A stretch of 64,000 bases of DNA from Rhizobium sp. NXC14 (GTDB lineage: Bacteria; Pseudomonadota; Alphaproteobacteria; Rhizobiales; Rhizobiaceae). The notes under the pieces are model-generated. The model was not told the DNA's origin. It did no database searches and saw only the letters and a program-made list of their open reading frames with translations. Shown one piece after another: positions 55,863 through 64,000 of the stretch (its first letter is position 1; each line of letters opens with the position of its first letter). The stretch is taken from the NCBI RefSeq assembly GCF_002117485.1, contig NZ_CP021030.1:127001-191000 (forward strand), given 5' to 3'. Position numbers and translations under genes: made by a program.

Positions 55863-56338
55863 CAGTTGTCCCCCCGCACCACGGTGAAGAAGTCGACGCG
55901 GGTTGCCGCCGTCTCATCCGCCTTGCGACGTTCGGTGGTGGCGATCCTTTCCTCGATCGGCAAAAGCAGCGCCTGTTCGACGAAATCTCTGGTCGCCTCT
56001 TCCTGCCAGAGCGCGTCGAAGATCGCCGCAAGACGGGCCTTCTCCCGGTCGGTGCCGAGCGCCTGCGCATGACCGATGGAGCCGGACTCGAGCCGCACCG
56101 TTGCGCGCGTCACCGTCACCTCGCCGAGATTAAAGGGAGCTCCGCCGCCGCCGACGCGGCCGCGCACCATCACCAGTCCCGTCTCCGGTCCGCGCACCGG
56201 ATAAGTCACGGGCTTTTGCGGCAACGCGTCCCAGGCCGCCTGGAGTTCGCTCCGTTCCGCACGCGCCAGCAGATCGGCGGCGCGTTTGCGCTCCAAGACC
56301 GTCTGTGAGGCGGCGTCTGTCTTGTCCGCTGATATCAT
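55862..56338 (-). CDS. phnG: C-P lyase subunit PhnG
   Basis: A 158-residue subunit of the C-P lyase core. The helical opening ERKRAADLLARAERSELQAA and the strand GLVMVRGRVGGGGAPFNLGE are family features. The ATG at 56338 gives the normal length; an in-frame extension to 56416 overlaps the Pho box and is rejected. First gene of the phnGHIJKL-acyltransferase operon, divergent from phnF with 109 bp between. Confidence 0.96.
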   Translation of the reverse strand: MISADKTDAASQTVLERKRAADLLARAERSELQAAWDALPQKPVTYPVRGPETGLVMVRGRVGGGGAPFNLGEVTVTRATVRLESGSIGHAQALGTDREKARLAAIFDALWQEEATRDFVEQALLLPIEERIATTERRKADETAATRVDFFTVVRGDN

Positions 56339-56364
56339 CGCTGCTCTTCCTCGAAATGTCCATT

Positions 56365-56391
56365 GATATAGACAACCATACAAGCTATACC
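56365..56391. promoter_or_regulatory. Possible PhnF operator region
   Basis: Within the phnG-phnF gap the sequence GATATAGACAA-CCATACAAGCTATACC contains repeated ATAGACAA/ATACAAG half-sites and a TATAG...CTATA pair. HutC/GntR-type regulators such as PhnF bind sites of this kind, but the exact operator is not settled. Confidence 0.35.
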
Positions 56392-56409
56392 TAGCCTTAA
56401 ATCGGTGTC

Positions 56410-56427
56410 GTGACAAGCGTGTGACAT
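56410..56427 (-). promoter_or_regulatory. Pho box upstream of phnG
   Basis: Minus strand ATGTCAC-ACGC-TTGTCAC: two 7-mers with the TGTCA core spaced 11 bp apart, a good match to the CTGTCAT-N4-CTGTCAT consensus. It lies about 70 bp before phnG and predicts PhoB activation under phosphate limitation. Confidence 0.65.
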
Positions 56428-56447
56428 TGTGAGCAGGGCAGGGCGGA

Positions 56448-57185
56448 ATGGCAGGACTGAAGCAGGTGCAGAGGCAGACGGGTGTGGCGCTGTGGCGTCA
56501 GATCGCCGATCGGATTCGCGAGGCGATCGGCAACGGAGCCTATGACGAAACCGGAATGGTGCCGCCGGAAATGGTGCTGGCGCTGCAATTCGGCGTCAAC
56601 CGCCATACGGTTCGCAGTGCGCTGGCTGCGCTGGCGCAGGAGGGAATCGTGCGTGCTGTGCAAGGTCGCGGCACGCTGATCGAGCGCAAGGAGCGGCTGA
56701 ATTTCCCGATCACCCGGCGCACGCGTTTCACCGCCGGCATCGGCGATCAGGCGCGCGAGATGCGCGGCCTTCTGCTCGATGAGGCGCAGGAGGAGGCGAG
56801 CGCCGACGTTGCCCGTTGGCTGGGCCTGAAACAGGGTGAGCAAGTGATCCGGCTGGAAACATTGCGCCATGCCGACAGGCGGCCGGTTTCAAAGGCGACG
56901 AGCTGGTTTCCCGCCGAACGTTTCGCCGGGATCGGTGAGTCCTACCGCAAGCACGAATCGATCACCAAGGCTTTCGCCGAGCTCGGCCTCGGGGACTACG
57001 TCCGGGCGACGACCGAGATAACAGCCGCCCATGCTGCGACAGCCGACCTTGCAGATCTGGAACTCACTCCCGGCGCGATCCTGCTGATCGCCAAGGCGAT
57101 GAACACCGATCTCGACGGCGTGCCGGTGCAATATTCGATAAGCCGCTTCGCAGCCGACCGAGTGCAGTTCACGATCGAGAACTGA
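56448..57185 (+). CDS. phnF: Phosphonate metabolism regulator PhnF (GntR/HutC family)
   Basis: A 245-residue GntR-family repressor. The winged helix covers about residues 10-80 (LALQFGVNRHTVRSALAALA, GIVRAVQGRGTLIE); a UTRA ligand-binding domain follows (about 95-240). It is divergent from phnG and presumably controls the phn genes, and perhaps itself, from the shared 109-bp gap. The inducer is unknown; in some bacteria PhnF responds to phosphate or phosphonate. Confidence 0.95.
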   Translation: MAGLKQVQRQTGVALWRQIADRIREAIGNGAYDETGMVPPEMVLALQFGVNRHTVRSALAALAQEGIVRAVQGRGTLIERKERLNFPITRRTRFTAGIGDQAREMRGLLLDEAQEEASADVARWLGLKQGEQVIRLETLRHADRRPVSKATSWFPAERFAGIGESYRKHESITKAFAELGLGDYVRATTEITAAHAATADLADLELTPGAILLIAKAMNTDLDGVPVQYSISRFAADRVQFTIEN

Positions 57186-57201
57186 GGCCAGGAATTGAGA
57201 C

Positions 57202-57232
57202 AAGGCGCGCCGACCCGTTCGGTGGCACGCCT
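57202..57232. terminator. Hairpin between convergent phnF and gpmA
   Basis: AGGCG...GCC...CGTTC...GGT.GC...CGCCT forms a strong GC-rich imperfect stem in the 55-bp gap. T-runs are weak on both sides, so a bidirectional terminator role is tentative. Confidence 0.4.
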
Positions 57233-57240
57233 CACAGAAT

Positions 57241-57876
57241 TCAGTGTGCGCCGGACATATCGCCCAGCACTTCTTTGGAGGCGACGGTGGAATCCGCGTT
57301 CAGCTTGTAAACCATGGGAACGCCGGTCGCGAGGTTGAGGGCGAGCACGCCTTCTTTGGTCAGCTTGTCGAGCACCATGACCAGCGAACGCAGCGAATTG
57401 CCGTGTGCGGCCACCAGCACCTTTTCGCCGCGCAGCACGCGCGGCAGGATCTCGGTGAGATAGTAGGGCCAGACGCGGGCGCCGGTATCGCGCAGGCTTT
57501 CACCGCCGGGCGGCGGCACGTCGTAGGAACGGCGCCAGATATGCACCTGTTCCTCGCCCCATTTGGCGCGCGCATCGTCCTTGTTGAGGCCGGAGAGATC
57601 GCCGTAGTCGCGCTCGTTCAGCGCCTGGTCGCGGATGGTTTCGAGATCGGGCTGGCCGACCTTGTCGAGGATGAGCTTCAGCGTGTGCTGCGCGCGCACC
57701 AGCGCCGAGGTATAGGCGACGTCGAACTTGATCCCGTATTCGGCAAGCGCAGCGCCGCCGTCCTTGGCTTCCTGGACGCCAAGTTCCGTCAGGTCAGGGT
57801 CCTTCCAGCCGGTGAAGAGATTCTTCAGGTTCCAGTCGCTCTGGCCGTGGCGAACGAGGACGAGGGTACCGCTCAT
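57241..57876 (-). CDS. gpmA: 2,3-bisphosphoglycerate-dependent phosphoglycerate mutase
   Basis: A 211-residue glycolytic mutase (3-phosphoglycerate to 2-phosphoglycerate). The phosphohistidine motif is [20 protein letters not shown] and the second catalytic His is in [14 protein letters not shown]. It is shorter than the 250-residue E. coli enzyme, as usual in Alphaproteobacteria. It follows dapB by 21 bp on the same strand and is convergent with phnF. Confidence 0.96.
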   Translation of the reverse strand: MSGTLVLVRHGQSDWNLKNLFTGWKDPDLTELGVQEAKDGGAALAEYGIKFDVAYTSALVRAQHTLKLILDKVGQPDLETIRDQALNERDYGDLSGLNKDDARAKWGEEQVHIWRRSYDVPPPGGESLRDTGARVWPYYLTEILPRVLRGEKVLVAAHGNSLRSLVMVLDKLTKEGVLALNLATGVPMVYKLNADSTVASKEVLGDMSGAH

Positions 57877-57897
57877 GAATATGCCTCCGTAGTATCC

Positions 57898-58722
57898 TTA
57901 TTGGGAAGAAAGCCCGAGCACGTCGAGCATGGAATAGAGACCCGGCTTATTGTCGCGCGCCCAGAGCGCGGCTTTGATGGCGCCGCGCGCGAAGATAGAA
58001 CGGTCGGCCGCGCTGTGCGACAGGGTGACGATTTCGCCTTCTCCGGCGAAAAGCACGGAATGCTCGCCTATGACCGAGCCGCCCCGCAGCGTCGCAAAAC
58101 CGATCGTGCCCGCCTCGCGGGCGCCGGTATGGCCGTCGCGCACCCTGACCGATTTCGAAGCGAGGTCGATGTTGCGCCCCTTGGCCGCGGCCTCGCCGAG
58201 GAGGAGGGCGGTGCCGGAAGGCGCGTCCACCTTGTGCTTGTGGTGCATTTCCAGGATCTCGATATCCCAGTCGGCGGGCTCGAGCGCCCGCGCGGCCTGC
58301 CGGGTCAGCACGCTCAGCAGATTGACGCCGAGGCTCATATTGCCCGACTTGACGATGCGGGCATGGCGGGCCGCGGCGGCGATATTCGCGTTGTCCTCGC
58401 TCGAGCAGCCCGTCGTACCGACAACATGAACGATGCGGGCCTGAGCGGCGAGACCGGAAAACTCCACCGTGGCGGCAGGCGCGGTGAAGTCGACTACGCC
58501 TTCGGCATGAAGGAAGGCCTGGAGCGGGTCGTCGCCGATGATGACGCCGGTCGGCCCGAGTCCGGCAATCTCACCGGCATCCTTGCCGACGAATGGGGAG
58601 CCGGCGCGCTCGATCGCGGCATGCAGCGTCACGCCTTCGATCGAATGAATCAGCCGGATCAGCGTCTGCCCCATGCGTCCAGCTGCGCCGACCACCACCA
58701 GTTTCATCGCAGCATCGCTCAT
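57898..58722 (-). CDS. dapB: 4-hydroxy-tetrahydrodipicolinate reductase
   Basis: A 274-residue NAD(P)H-dependent reductase of lysine/diaminopimelate synthesis. The nucleotide loop is [17 protein letters not shown]. The catalytic motif is [20 protein letters not shown], containing the conserved His-His-x-x-K. The ATG at 58722 gives [17 protein letters not shown]; an ATG five codons later is also possible. It lies 15 bp after the ABC exporter gene and 21 bp before gpmA, so the three probably form one unit. Confidence 0.97.
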   Translation of the reverse strand: MSDAAMKLVVVGAAGRMGQTLIRLIHSIEGVTLHAAIERAGSPFVGKDAGEIAGLGPTGVIIGDDPLQAFLHAEGVVDFTAPAATVEFSGLAAQARIVHVVGTTGCSSEDNANIAAAARHARIVKSGNMSLGVNLLSVLTRQAARALEPADWDIEILEMHHKHKVDAPSGTALLLGEAAAKGRNIDLASKSVRVRDGHTGAREAGTIGFATLRGGSVIGEHSVLFAGEGEIVTLSHSAADRSIFARGAIKAALWARDNKPGLYSMLDVLGLSSQ

Positions 58723-58737
58723 GTCAGTCTCGCCATG

Positions 58738-60525
58738 TTAGTATGAATCCGAGGCCGAGGGCCTCTGCAGGTTGTTGAGGCGAGCGTAAAGACCGTCGCT
58801 GACCTTCGCAAGCGTCTCATGATTGCCCTCCTCGACGACCCGGCCCTGCTGCATGACGACGATCTTGTCGGCGCGCACCACGGTCGAAAGTCGATGGGCA
58901 ATGACAACGACGGTGCGTCCGGTCATCGCCTCCTCGAGCGCCTTCTGCACGGCGGCCTCGGATTCGGTGTCGAGGGCGGAGGTCGCTTCGTCGAGCAGCA
59001 GGATCGGCGCGTTGCGCACCAAAGCGCGGGCGATCGAAAGCCGCTGGCGTTGGCCGCCCGAAAGCGTCACGCCGTTTTCGCCGACAGGGGTATCGTAGCC
59101 CTGCGGCTGCGCTGAGATGAAGTCATGCGCATAGGCCAGCCGGGCCGCCCCTTCCACGTCGGCATCGGTCGCTTCCGGCCGGCCGTAGCGGATATTGTCG
59201 CGGATCGTGCCCTCGAACAGGTAGGGCTGCTGCGAGACATAGGCGAGCTGGTGGCGCAGCGACTTCTTGGTGACGTGGGCAATATCCTGTCCGTCGATCA
59301 GGATTTCGCCTTCGCGCGGATCGTAGAAGCGCGGAATGAGGCTGATGACGGTGGATTTGCCCGCACCCGAAGGGCCGACGAGCGCCGTGGTCGCCCCGCC
59401 CTCGGCAACAAAGCTCACGTTGTTCAGCACGCTTTCATTGCCGTAGGCAAAGGAAACATTGCGGAATTCAATGCGCGCCTGTGTCACCGTCAACGGCCGG
59501 GCATCCGCCAGATCGCGCTGGCGCGGCTCCATGTCGAGCAATTCGTAGATCATCCGCGCATTGACGACGGCGCGTTCCATCTGCACCTGCAGGCGGGCAA
59601 GGCGGCGGGCCGGGTCATAGGCAAGCAGCAGGGCCGTTACGAAGGAGAAGAAGGCGCCCGGGGCGACATTGTAATAGATCGAGCGATAGGCGGCATAGGC
59701 GAGCACGCTGGCGACGGCAAAGCCTGCGAAGCTCTCCGTCAGCGGCGAGGTTCGCTCGGAAAGCCGGGCAATCCGGTTCGCCCGGTTTTCGGCGGCCGTG
59801 ATGAGCTTGTTGACCTTGTTCTCCAGTTCCTCTTCCATCGTAAAGGCTTTGACGATGGCAATACCTTGGATCGTCTCCTGCATGGCCCCCAGCACGTGGC
59901 TGTTCAGATGCACGGCCTCACGGGTCGCCGAGCGAAGACGTTTGGAAACATAACGCAGTGCATAGAGCAGCGGCGGCGCCATGACGAACACGGCGAGGCT
60001 GAGCAGCGGGTCCTGCAGGACCATCACGCCGATCAACGAAACGAAAGTCAGGAGGTCGCGCACCGTCGAGGTGATCGTCAGGTTGAGCACGTCACGGATG
60101 CCGCTGACGTTCTGGCTCACCTGCGCTGCGATGTGAGCCGAGCGTGCCTCGCTGAAAAAGCCCACGGAAAGCGTCATCAGATGCGCATAGAGGCGGCGCT
60201 GATAGCGGGCGACGATATTGTTGCCGACCTTGGAAAGCGCCACAGCTTGGCCATAGCTGGCAAAGCCGCGCAGCACGAAGGCGACGAAGATCGAAAGACA
60301 GATGATCCAGACGACATCGGCGCGGCGGTTGGCGAAGGCTTCGTCGATGATCGCCCGCATGATCCAGGCGGTGAATGCCGTCGAAAGCGCCACGACCACG
60401 AGGCAGGCGATCGCGAAGACATAACCCCAGAGATGGTCGCGGCCGTTTTCAGCGATGATGCGCTTCAGGATGCCGGTTACGGTATCGCTGCTGACGCTCT
60501 GCTTTCTGCTTTCCACGGCTTCCAA
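58738..60525 (-). CDS. ABC exporter (fused permease-ATPase, MsbA-like)
   Basis: A 595-residue half-transporter. Six transmembrane helices fill about residues 35-320, then one nucleotide-binding domain (about 350-585): Walker A GPSGAGKSTVI, signature LSGGQRQRLSIARAL, Walker B ILLLDEATSALD and the H-loop VIAHRLSTV. It would function as a homodimer; lipid-A/lipid or drug export is typical of the MsbA-like group, but the substrate is not provable here. The TTG at 60525 follows AGGAAGC. Confidence 0.92.
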   Translation of the reverse strand: MEAVESRKQSVSSDTVTGILKRIIAENGRDHLWGYVFAIACLVVVALSTAFTAWIMRAIIDEAFANRRADVVWIICLSIFVAFVLRGFASYGQAVALSKVGNNIVARYQRRLYAHLMTLSVGFFSEARSAHIAAQVSQNVSGIRDVLNLTITSTVRDLLTFVSLIGVMVLQDPLLSLAVFVMAPPLLYALRYVSKRLRSATREAVHLNSHVLGAMQETIQGIAIVKAFTMEEELENKVNKLITAAENRANRIARLSERTSPLTESFAGFAVASVLAYAAYRSIYYNVAPGAFFSFVTALLLAYDPARRLARLQVQMERAVVNARMIYELLDMEPRQRDLADARPLTVTQARIEFRNVSFAYGNESVLNNVSFVAEGGATTALVGPSGAGKSTVISLIPRFYDPREGEILIDGQDIAHVTKKSLRHQLAYVSQQPYLFEGTIRDNIRYGRPEATDADVEGAARLAYAHDFISAQPQGYDTPVGENGVTLSGGQRQRLSIARALVRNAPILLLDEATSALDTESEAAVQKALEEAMTGRTVVVIAHRLSTVVRADKIVVMQQGRVVEEGNHETLAKVSDGLYARLNNLQRPSASDSY

Positions 60526-60611
60526 ATATCAAGCTTCCTGTCCGAGAATGGGCGCGTCGTGGACGTGGCGCGCACCGTGGCCGGCTCTATAAAGAGTTGG
60601 GACTGGTTTGG

Positions 60612-60646
60612 CTAGAGCGCGGCGCATCCCGAGGGACGCGCGCTAG
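60612..60646. repeat. Rhizobial palindrome between the ABC exporter and glk
   Basis: CTAGAGCGCGGCGC...GGACGCGCGCTAG forms a hairpin in the 123-bp gap. Similar in design to the elements at 14718, 19047 and 31755. It could act as a terminator for glk, but no T-run is evident. Confidence 0.5.
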
Positions 60647-60648
60647 GC

Positions 60649-61674
60649 TCAGCGCCGCCAGCGGCGGCCTTCCGTCGATACCCCGAAATTAGCAGGCATG
60701 CGCGCATAGGACGAAAGCCCTGCGAGCGCCGCCAGCGGATGGGTCACGACATAGGTGGGGATCGTGCGAAGCAGCGCGCTATGCGGCGCCTTGTCCTCGA
60801 AAGCCTGGCGGAATTCCGGTTTCTTCAGCGCCGGGAGGATCTTTTGCGAGATGCCGCCGGAGAGGTAGACGCCGCCGCGCGCCATGAACACCATCGCCAT
60901 GTCGCCTGCCACGCGGCCGAGATAGGTGGCAAACAGCGAAACGGTCTCAACGGCCGCCTTGTCGCTAACCGCCAGCGCGTGCGAGGTGATCTCGGCCGGA
61001 TCCTTCATCGTCGGCTGGATGCCGTCTGCCACGCAGATGGCGTTGTAGAGATTGACGAGGCCGCGTCCGCAGAGGATCTGTTCGGCCGAAACACGGCCTT
61101 CGATGGTCTCGACATGCGGAAAGATCTCATAATCGCGCTTGCTGCGCGGCCCGAGATCGATATGGCCGCCTTCGCCGGGAACCGGGATCCAAGTATGCTG
61201 GGCATGCACAAGCCCGCCGACGCCGAGGCCGGTACCGGGACCGAGCACAACGCGCGAGGCGACCATATCGCCGCTGGCGCTGCCGATGCGTTCGCGGTTT
61301 TCATCCGATAGGGCGGCAATCGCCAGCGCCTGCGCCTCGAAATCGTTGACGACGAGCACATCCTCGATGCCGAGGCCCTCGATCATCGTCTTCGGCCGCA
61401 CCACCCAGTCGCAATTGGTCAGGGGGATCTCATCGTCGTTGATCGGGCCGGCGACAGCGAGGATCGCCGAGCGCGGCTGCACCGCCGTCTTGTCGAGCAC
61501 GCCCTTCTGGATCGCTTCGTCGATCGTGGCGAAATCCGCCGTGCGCACGTTCGGAAACTGTTTCGGCTCGGCATAGGCATCGCTGAGGATAGAGAAGCGG
61601 GCATTGGTGCCGCCGATATCGCCGATCAGGATCGGGAAGGGAAGCGGAGCGGTGCTGTGGCTGGGTTTGGGCAT
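60649..61674 (-). CDS. glk: Glucokinase
   Basis: A 341-residue Glk that phosphorylates glucose with ATP. The N-terminal phosphate-binding loop is [15 protein letters not shown], the catalytic Asp is in [15 protein letters not shown], and [13 protein letters not shown] and [14 protein letters not shown] are family signatures. It lies 17 bp after mgsA on the same strand, a usual rhizobial pair (mgsA-glk). Confidence 0.95.
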   Translation of the reverse strand: MPKPSHSTAPLPFPILIGDIGGTNARFSILSDAYAEPKQFPNVRTADFATIDEAIQKGVLDKTAVQPRSAILAVAGPINDDEIPLTNCDWVVRPKTMIEGLGIEDVLVVNDFEAQALAIAALSDENRERIGSASGDMVASRVVLGPGTGLGVGGLVHAQHTWIPVPGEGGHIDLGPRSKRDYEIFPHVETIEGRVSAEQILCGRGLVNLYNAICVADGIQPTMKDPAEITSHALAVSDKAAVETVSLFATYLGRVAGDMAMVFMARGGVYLSGGISQKILPALKKPEFRQAFEDKAPHSALLRTIPTYVVTHPLAALAGLSSYARMPANFGVSTEGRRWRR

Positions 61675-61691
61675 GGCCGGTTCCGTGCTGA

Positions 61692-62072
61692 TCAGGCTTC
61701 GAGGGTGGGTAGGAGCTTTATAGCGGTCGCGAGGTTGAGCGCCATCGGAATGTCGTAGACGATGGCGAGCCGCATCAGCGCCTTCACGTCGACATCATGC
61801 GGCATCGGCGTCAGCGGGTCGACGAAGAAAATCAGCGCGTCGACTTCGCCGGTCGAGATCAGCGCGCCGATCTGCTGGTCGCCGCCGAGCGGCCCGCTTT
61901 TCAGCCTGATGACGTCGAGATCGGGAGCAGCATCGAGCACCCGACCGCCGGTGGTACCCGTCGCGACGATCTTCCAGTGTGAAAGAAGGTCCTGATTGGC
62001 GCGGGCGAAAGCCGCCATGTCGTCCTTCTTCTGGTCATGCGCGATCAGCGCAAGGCATTTGCTGCCGGCCAT
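61692..62072 (-). CDS. mgsA: Methylglyoxal synthase
   Basis: A 126-residue enzyme that turns dihydroxyacetone phosphate into methylglyoxal and phosphate. Signatures are [13 protein letters not shown] near the N-terminus, the phosphate loop [23 protein letters not shown] with the catalytic Asp, and [18 protein letters not shown] with the catalytic His. It is shorter than E. coli MgsA (152) but complete in motifs. It lies 17 bp before glk. Confidence 0.95.
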   Translation of the reverse strand: MAGSKCLALIAHDQKKDDMAAFARANQDLLSHWKIVATGTTGGRVLDAAPDLDVIRLKSGPLGGDQQIGALISTGEVDALIFFVDPLTPMPHDVDVKALMRLAIVYDIPMALNLATAIKLLPTLEA

Positions 62073-62158
62073 GAAGTGAATCTCCGCCCCAACAATTCAA
62101 TCGATTTGATCGCTTTATACCAAGTGTTTGCGATTTGAAAGACAGCGCCTCTGCCCCT

Positions 62159-63232
62159 TCATTGGACCGCCGGCTTGTCGTTTGGCAACGGGCCGACATC
62201 CGGCAACCCCTCGTCGTCATCAGCCGGCGCGGCTGCCGGAACGGCGGCGAGCGCGCTTGCAGCGGAAGGCCCGCCATAGGTGGCGGCTTGCATCGAAGCG
62301 ACGGAAGCGGCATCGAGCACAGCGGCGCAGGCCTTCGGCAGGTCGGACACCATCATCTCACGCGGCGGCTTCGGCGGCTTGGCGCCGGGTTTGGGCGGTT
62401 TCGGTGGCGCCCAAGGCGCCGGTGTGAACCAATAGGCGAGCGACTTGTCGCAGCCGTCTCCGGCGGGCACCGGGGCTTGCGGCGTACATCCGGCAGCACC
62501 GGGCGGGCATTTGATGCGGATGTGGAAATGCGAGTCATGGCCGTATATCGGCCGGAGCTTACCAAGGTTGGTACGGTCGCCGGTCCAGGTGTCACACATC
62601 TTCTTCTTGATCGCCGGATTGACGAAGATGCGCTCCACTTCGGGATAGCTCGCCGCCAGCATCAGGAGCCGCGCCCGCGATTCCGTCCATACCTTCGGGT
62701 TGACGGTGAGGAACTTGTCCTTCTGCAGCATGCTTGTGAAGGGCAGGTCCTCGCGCTCCTCAGCCGTCATGCGGCGCGCCGGCATCGGGGTGAACCAGAT
62801 ATCGGCATCGAGGCCGATCTGGTGCGAGGAATGACCGTTGAGCATCGGCCCGCCGCGCGGCTGGGCGACATCGCCGACGAGGATGCCCGGCCAGCCGGCA
62901 TATTTGACCGCATCCTGCGAAAACCGTTCCAGGAGCGCAATCATCGCCGGGTTGCCCCAGCGGCGATTGCGCGAAAGCCGCATCGCCTGCCAGGTCGGCC
63001 CGTCGGTCGGCAGCGCCACCGCGCCGGTCATGCAGCCCTTTGCATAAAAGCCGATCGGCTGCGCCGGCCCCTGCGTCGGCAGGCTGACGCCTGCGAACAG
63101 CGCCTTGGCGCTGCCTGGGCTTGGCGTCTTCTGCTCGGCGCCGACGTCGCCGGCCGCAAGGCCGGCACCGATCGCGCCGGCAATTGCCAGTTTGCCGAAT
63201 GTCCTGAAAGCTTGAGCGAAGCCGAATGCCAT
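62159..63232 (-). CDS. mepA: Penicillin-insensitive murein endopeptidase
   Basis: A 357-residue periplasmic LAS-type zinc endopeptidase that cleaves peptide cross-links in peptidoglycan. A signal-like hydrophobic segment covers about residues 10-32. Metal ligands sit in LNGHSSHQIGLDADIW (H-x6-D) and the distal YGHDSHFHIRIKCP. The last 90 residues are Pro/Lys/Ala-rich and extend beyond the E. coli enzyme. Monocistronic. Confidence 0.94.
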   Translation of the reverse strand: MAFGFAQAFRTFGKLAIAGAIGAGLAAGDVGAEQKTPSPGSAKALFAGVSLPTQGPAQPIGFYAKGCMTGAVALPTDGPTWQAMRLSRNRRWGNPAMIALLERFSQDAVKYAGWPGILVGDVAQPRGGPMLNGHSSHQIGLDADIWFTPMPARRMTAEEREDLPFTSMLQKDKFLTVNPKVWTESRARLLMLAASYPEVERIFVNPAIKKKMCDTWTGDRTNLGKLRPIYGHDSHFHIRIKCPPGAAGCTPQAPVPAGDGCDKSLAYWFTPAPWAPPKPPKPGAKPPKPPREMMVSDLPKACAAVLDAASVASMQAATYGGPSAASALAAVPAAAPADDDEGLPDVGPLPNDKPAVQ

Positions 63233-63486
63233 GCTGTTCCCTTGAGCCGCTGCTGAAGTGATTTGCGTTCGAATCTATCGTGAAAAGCGATTTTGGTGAA
63301 TCGATGATTTGGCGGACGGATGCAGCACGAGCCGGTGACGGATCGCCGCGGCGCCCAAGCACTGGCGTTCCTGACGGGAACTGGCGGCTCAAAATTTCGC
63401 GAGCCGGCCAAAAACCAAACTCTCTCCTGTTTTTCGCCCCTATTTCTCGTATTGTCTAATCGCTCAATATTCAGGGGAATGCGTGA

Positions 63487-64000
63487 ATGGCGACTTTGTG
63501 GTCGAAAATCGGTCTGTTTCTATCGCTTGCGGGTGCTTTGACGCCTTTGACGGCAATGGGTGAAGAGCAGCCGTTTCAGATCGGAAGCTCGGTCATCAGC
63601 GAAATGAAATACAAGCCGGGCTTTGCTCATTTCGACTACGTCAATCCAAATGCCCCAAAGGGCGGAGATCTGCGCCTTTCCGCGAGCGGCGCCTTCGACA
63701 CCTTTAATCCGCTCCTTGCAAAAGGTCAGACGGCGGTAGGCCTGACGCTGGTATTCGACACGTTGATGAAGCCCGCCGATGACGAGCTGCTTGTGTCCTA
63801 CGGCCTGCTCGCCGAAGGACTGTCCTTTCCCGCAGACGTTTCGCGTGCGACCTTTCGCCTGCGCAAAGAGGCGAAATGGGCGGACGGGCAGCCGGTGACG
63901 CCCGAAGATGTCATTTTCAGCCTGGATAAGACCAAGGAGCACAATCCCGCCACCGCAAACTACTATCGCCACGTGGTAAAGGCCGAAAAGACCGGCGATC
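63487..64000 (+). CDS. Peptide ABC transporter substrate-binding protein (YejA-like, 5' part)
   Basis: The first 171 codons of a family-5 extracellular solute-binding protein; the rest lies beyond the right edge. A signal peptide (MATLWSKIGLFLSLAGALTP...AMG) precedes FAHFDYVNPNAPKGGDLRLS and NPLLAKGQTAVGLTLVFDTL, typical of the YejA/oligopeptide group. ATG at 63487 follows the AGGGGAATGCGTGA site. Probably heads a yejABEF-type operon that continues to the right; this cannot be seen here. Confidence 0.9.
   Translation, partial: MATLWSKIGLFLSLAGALTPLTAMGEEQPFQIGSSVISEMKYKPGFAHFDYVNPNAPKGGDLRLSASGAFDTFNPLLAKGQTAVGLTLVFDTLMKPADDELLVSYGLLAEGLSFPADVSRATFRLRKEAKWADGQPVTPEDVIFSLDKTKEHNPATANYYRHVVKAEKTGD

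Overview
This window looks like an ordinary chromosomal segment of a fast-growing rhizobium (Rhizobium etli/leguminosarum-like, Alphaproteobacteria). The grounds are high G+C coding bias, a PfkB-type adenosine kinase, a soluble FtsK, dnaK-dnaJ under an alphaproteobacterial RpoH-type promoter, and rhizobial dispersed palindromes. I saw no rRNA, tRNA, insertion sequence, phage or CRISPR array. The species is inferred from the style of the proteins, not from a database search.

Layout. 1-5.4 kb (minus): the rimP-nusA-ylxR-infB translation/transcription operon, with a leader that contains a terminator; infB runs off the left edge. 5.4-10.5 kb: an MFS exporter, a GNAT acetyltransferase, a lytic transglycosylase, recR, a MOSC protein and ybaB. 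10.5-12.5 kb: dnaX and, just upstream of it, the signal recognition particle RNA. 12.6-19 kb: a HIT protein, NADH pyrophosphatase, a WYL regulator with a likely operator pair, a glyoxalase-like protein, pheA, kdsB, cycM and an AEC permease. 19-25.6 kb: adenosine kinase, an SH3 protein, a hydroxyacid dehydrogenase, a GNAT protein, moeB, recF and an XRE regulator. 25.9-43.7 kb: dnaJ, dnaK, a class A penicillin-binding protein, an SH3 protein, an M20 peptidase, an MHYT-PAS-GGDEF-EAL protein, MarR, polA and ftsK, with three candidate small RNAs in the gaps. 43.7-44.2 kb: a GrpB-family gene with a suspicious start.

44.2-57.2 kb is the main accessory module: a complete carbon-phosphorus lyase system. 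phnF is divergent from phnGHIJKL plus a hexapeptide transferase. A second unit holds phnC, phnD, two phnE, a DUF1045 gene, phnM and phnN. Each unit starts with a Pho-box-like array, so phosphate limitation probably controls both. PhnCDE import phosphonates. PhnGHIJ with PhnK/L and PhnM attach the phosphonate to ribose and cut the C-P bond. The resulting cyclic phosphate is normally opened by PhnP, which is absent here; the DUF1045 2H-type protein is the likely replacement, feeding PhnN and PRPP synthesis.

57.2-64 kb: gpmA, dapB, an ABC exporter, glk, mgsA, mepA and the start of a YejA-type peptide-binding protein cut by the right edge.

Most interesting signals: two intergenic RNAs built as three hairpins with C-rich (anti-Shine-Dalgarno-like) loops at about 32.1 and 37.9 kb; a CtrA-like box plus terminator at 33.2 kb; paired dyads around the WYL regulator; and an apparent one-base insertion right after the ideal start codon of the GrpB gene.
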